Assembly (NCBI RefSeq): GCF_900496995.4
Contig: NC_044014.1
Location: 3,592,501-3,656,500 of the forward strand
DNA from: Aquila chrysaetos chrysaetos
Lineage: Eukaryota > Chordata > Aves > Accipitriformes > Accipitridae
Direction of reading: 5' to 3'
Length of the DNA stretch: 64,000 nt
Both the position numbers and the translations under genes were made by a program. Positions 62,351 through 64,000 of the stretch are shown piece by piece. Under the pieces are notes generated by a model, which saw nothing but the letters and a program-made list of their open reading frames with translations, was not told where the DNA came from and did not search any database. Within the stretch, counting starts at the first letter, position 1; each line of letters begins with the position of its first letter.

Positions 62351-64000
62351 CTAACTGGGGACATCGTTGTGCTCGATAATAAGAAGTTTCAGCTTTAGGA
62401 ATTCTGTGAGAGATGTTTTTGTCTTGTAACAGTCTGTTTTATTCTGCAGCTGCTTTTTTAACTTTAGGACTCACTAACATCAATTGACTGTCAAATAAGT
62501 ACCACTGTGAACTCATGAATAAACATAGTTATCATTTACATATTAGCAGAGGGCCTTTAGCTGAAAAGGATCCATTTGTGCTACTGCAATATCTTAATTA
62601 TTTATTGTGTTATATCGTAATTAATTGTATTTTACTCTCTCAAAATTCTATAGTATGTATATCTTACAGGGTTTGGAACCAATGCACTAATATTAAAGTG
62701 GTAATCAACATTGCTTCTAAATATTCATGCCAATAAATGACTCCCATGTGTTTGCTGAATGCCAAGGATAGTCTGAAGCATTTATTTAGCATTCTAGTGG
62801 GATCTAGTTTCTGCAAAGTTCACAAAGATGCAGAATTTCAATATTGTAACTGTTTTGCATGGGGAGAGGGAAAACATGTTTGAATTTGCACAAGCAGTGG
62901 GGCAGGACACTCAGAAGAAAGCAATGGCATCTCGCTCACAATCTGTGCTTAATAATGTCTGAGAGCACTGGGGAGTTGTCAGCTATTTTGTATTATAACA
63001 AAATTACAGTATTGTTTAGTCTACAACAGCCTCCTCATAATTTCACTTTTTAATAAACTTCTACAATTTTCCAAATAATTTAAAAATTATTGCATTTCAT
63101 GGGCGGGGTGCTCTGACTGGCACGCAGCCGGGACTTCATCAAGGCACTGCTGTAGCAATCACAAAGTCAGGCACATTTCTCAATAAATCAATTAAATACT
63201 ATAACCCTAAAATTATCCTGCTTCAGTACTGCAATTGGCTGACATAAATCTTCAGAAAAGCATATTGAGTGTACAGAGGAACAACTGATTTAGTGAGCTA
63301 CTGTCAGAATTTCAAAACAAGGAAATAGTGTCTCACAATCCAGTAAGTTTGTTTAATGAAATGTAACTTAAGTGTAAACACTCTTAAAATATATGTGAGT
63401 CCAGCCTTTTGGATTAAGAGTAACTAGCATATCGTAAGCTGTGCTTTCTCGTTTGAAGTACAGTTTCAAGAGCCTGGATAGGTGCGCTGCCCCTTTCTGC
63501 AAACGAGTGTTTGAGCCTCCACTCCATCCCACCTCCAAGGGAGAAAGGATCACCAGACCTTTCTGATGCTCTTCCACAGCTGCCAAAAACCCCGGTGGCT
63601 TTACCTTTGGATGCTTGAGATGAAAAAGAACTTGTTTTATAATCGGGGGGACGGCAATATGAAGATTGCACGCAGTTGTGATGGTGCTGAAAATGCAATC
63701 CAGATGTCCTGATCCCTGCTCCGTGCTGGAGTGCAATTGGGATTTCCGTGTGCTCTGCTGTTGATGTCTTGTTTAGAAAATTCTCTTAAATACTTGTATA
63801 TGTACAAATACTTTGTCTATTATTCTCACAGAGATGCTGGATGATACTGTTGACCATATTCCTAATTGCTTCAACACCAATTCTTTTTTTTTTTTAAGCT
63901 AAAACTTAATTATTCCTTATGAAAAGTATAAAATACATATTAAAATATTTAGCTGTTTGTAGGCAAAAACATAGTTCAGCATGACCGTACTTTATGTTTA

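Larger units (their letters stand above)
34505..64000 (+). other. ADAM12: ADAM12 intron 2, 5' part (runs past the window end)
   Basis: About 29.5 kb with no exon I could support. I looked for the next prodomain exon (expected to begin with a His-Pro motif and contain an LxLERNE-like stretch) and did not find it, so it is probably beyond 64000. ADAM12 is known to have very large early introns. Content: AT-rich DNA, SINE relics near 48890, 49985, 60750 and 62240, a microsatellite at 46555-46650, a perfect hairpin at 37743-37782, G14 at 47970-47983, and T-runs at 47222-47237, 51083-51107 and 57399-57415. Confidence 0.55.

Noticed and set aside
1..64000. Intact tRNA, rRNA, CRISPR array, recent full-length transposon or endogenous viral gene
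   Set aside because: I looked for tRNA B-box context, regular direct repeats with spacers and long reverse-transcriptase, gag or transposase frames and saw none that would stand.

Overview
This is a vertebrate, probably avian, nuclear genomic window. It holds a few short spliced exons in long AT-rich non-coding DNA, several ancient SINE relics, at least one degraded CR1-type LINE fragment, many poly-T tracts and one CpG-rich promoter. There is no bacterial gene density, operon or CRISPR array. The bird call rests on low repeat load, the CR1 relic and short intergenic spacing. It is an inference, and a turtle or crocodilian is not excluded.

Layout, left to right, all on the + strand. Positions 1-4075 hold the 3' end of C10orf90 (FATS): two coding exons carrying the C-terminal ALMS motif (1212-1275 and 2496-2595), a short last coding exon ending in TGA (3156-3194), and a 3' UTR with an AATAAA at 4052. 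Positions 4076-16560 are an intergenic spacer with no supported gene. It contains a MIR-like relic at about 4360-4520 and short tandem duplications near 5206-5310. Around 16560-17720 lies a CpG-rich promoter with unusual A-, T- and G-tracts. It surrounds exon 1 of ADAM12 (coding 17149-17266), which encodes a signal peptide. Intron 1 (17267-34370) holds another SINE relic, a degraded CR1 fragment (about 27640-28235) and a 46-nt poly-T. ADAM12 exon 2 (34371-34504) encodes the start of the prodomain. From 34505 to the window end I find no further ADAM12 exon; this is the beginning of a large intron 2 with relic SINEs, a (TATCTR)n-like microsatellite and a perfect 15-bp stem inverted repeat.

Head-to-tail C10orf90 then ADAM12 is the order known at human 10q26.2. 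This synteny supports both gene calls, because each exon alone is short. The two genes are not known to work together: FATS is linked to p53/p21 regulation and the cytoskeleton, and ADAM12 is a secreted or membrane metalloprotease-disintegrin.

I did not find a convincing new biological system. The best second-look items are an in-frame alternative acceptor pair in C10orf90, the choice of ADAM12 start codon, the tract-rich ADAM12 promoter, a perfect hairpin at 37743-37782, a one-sided excess of long poly-T runs, and CpG-dense patches away from the promoter.
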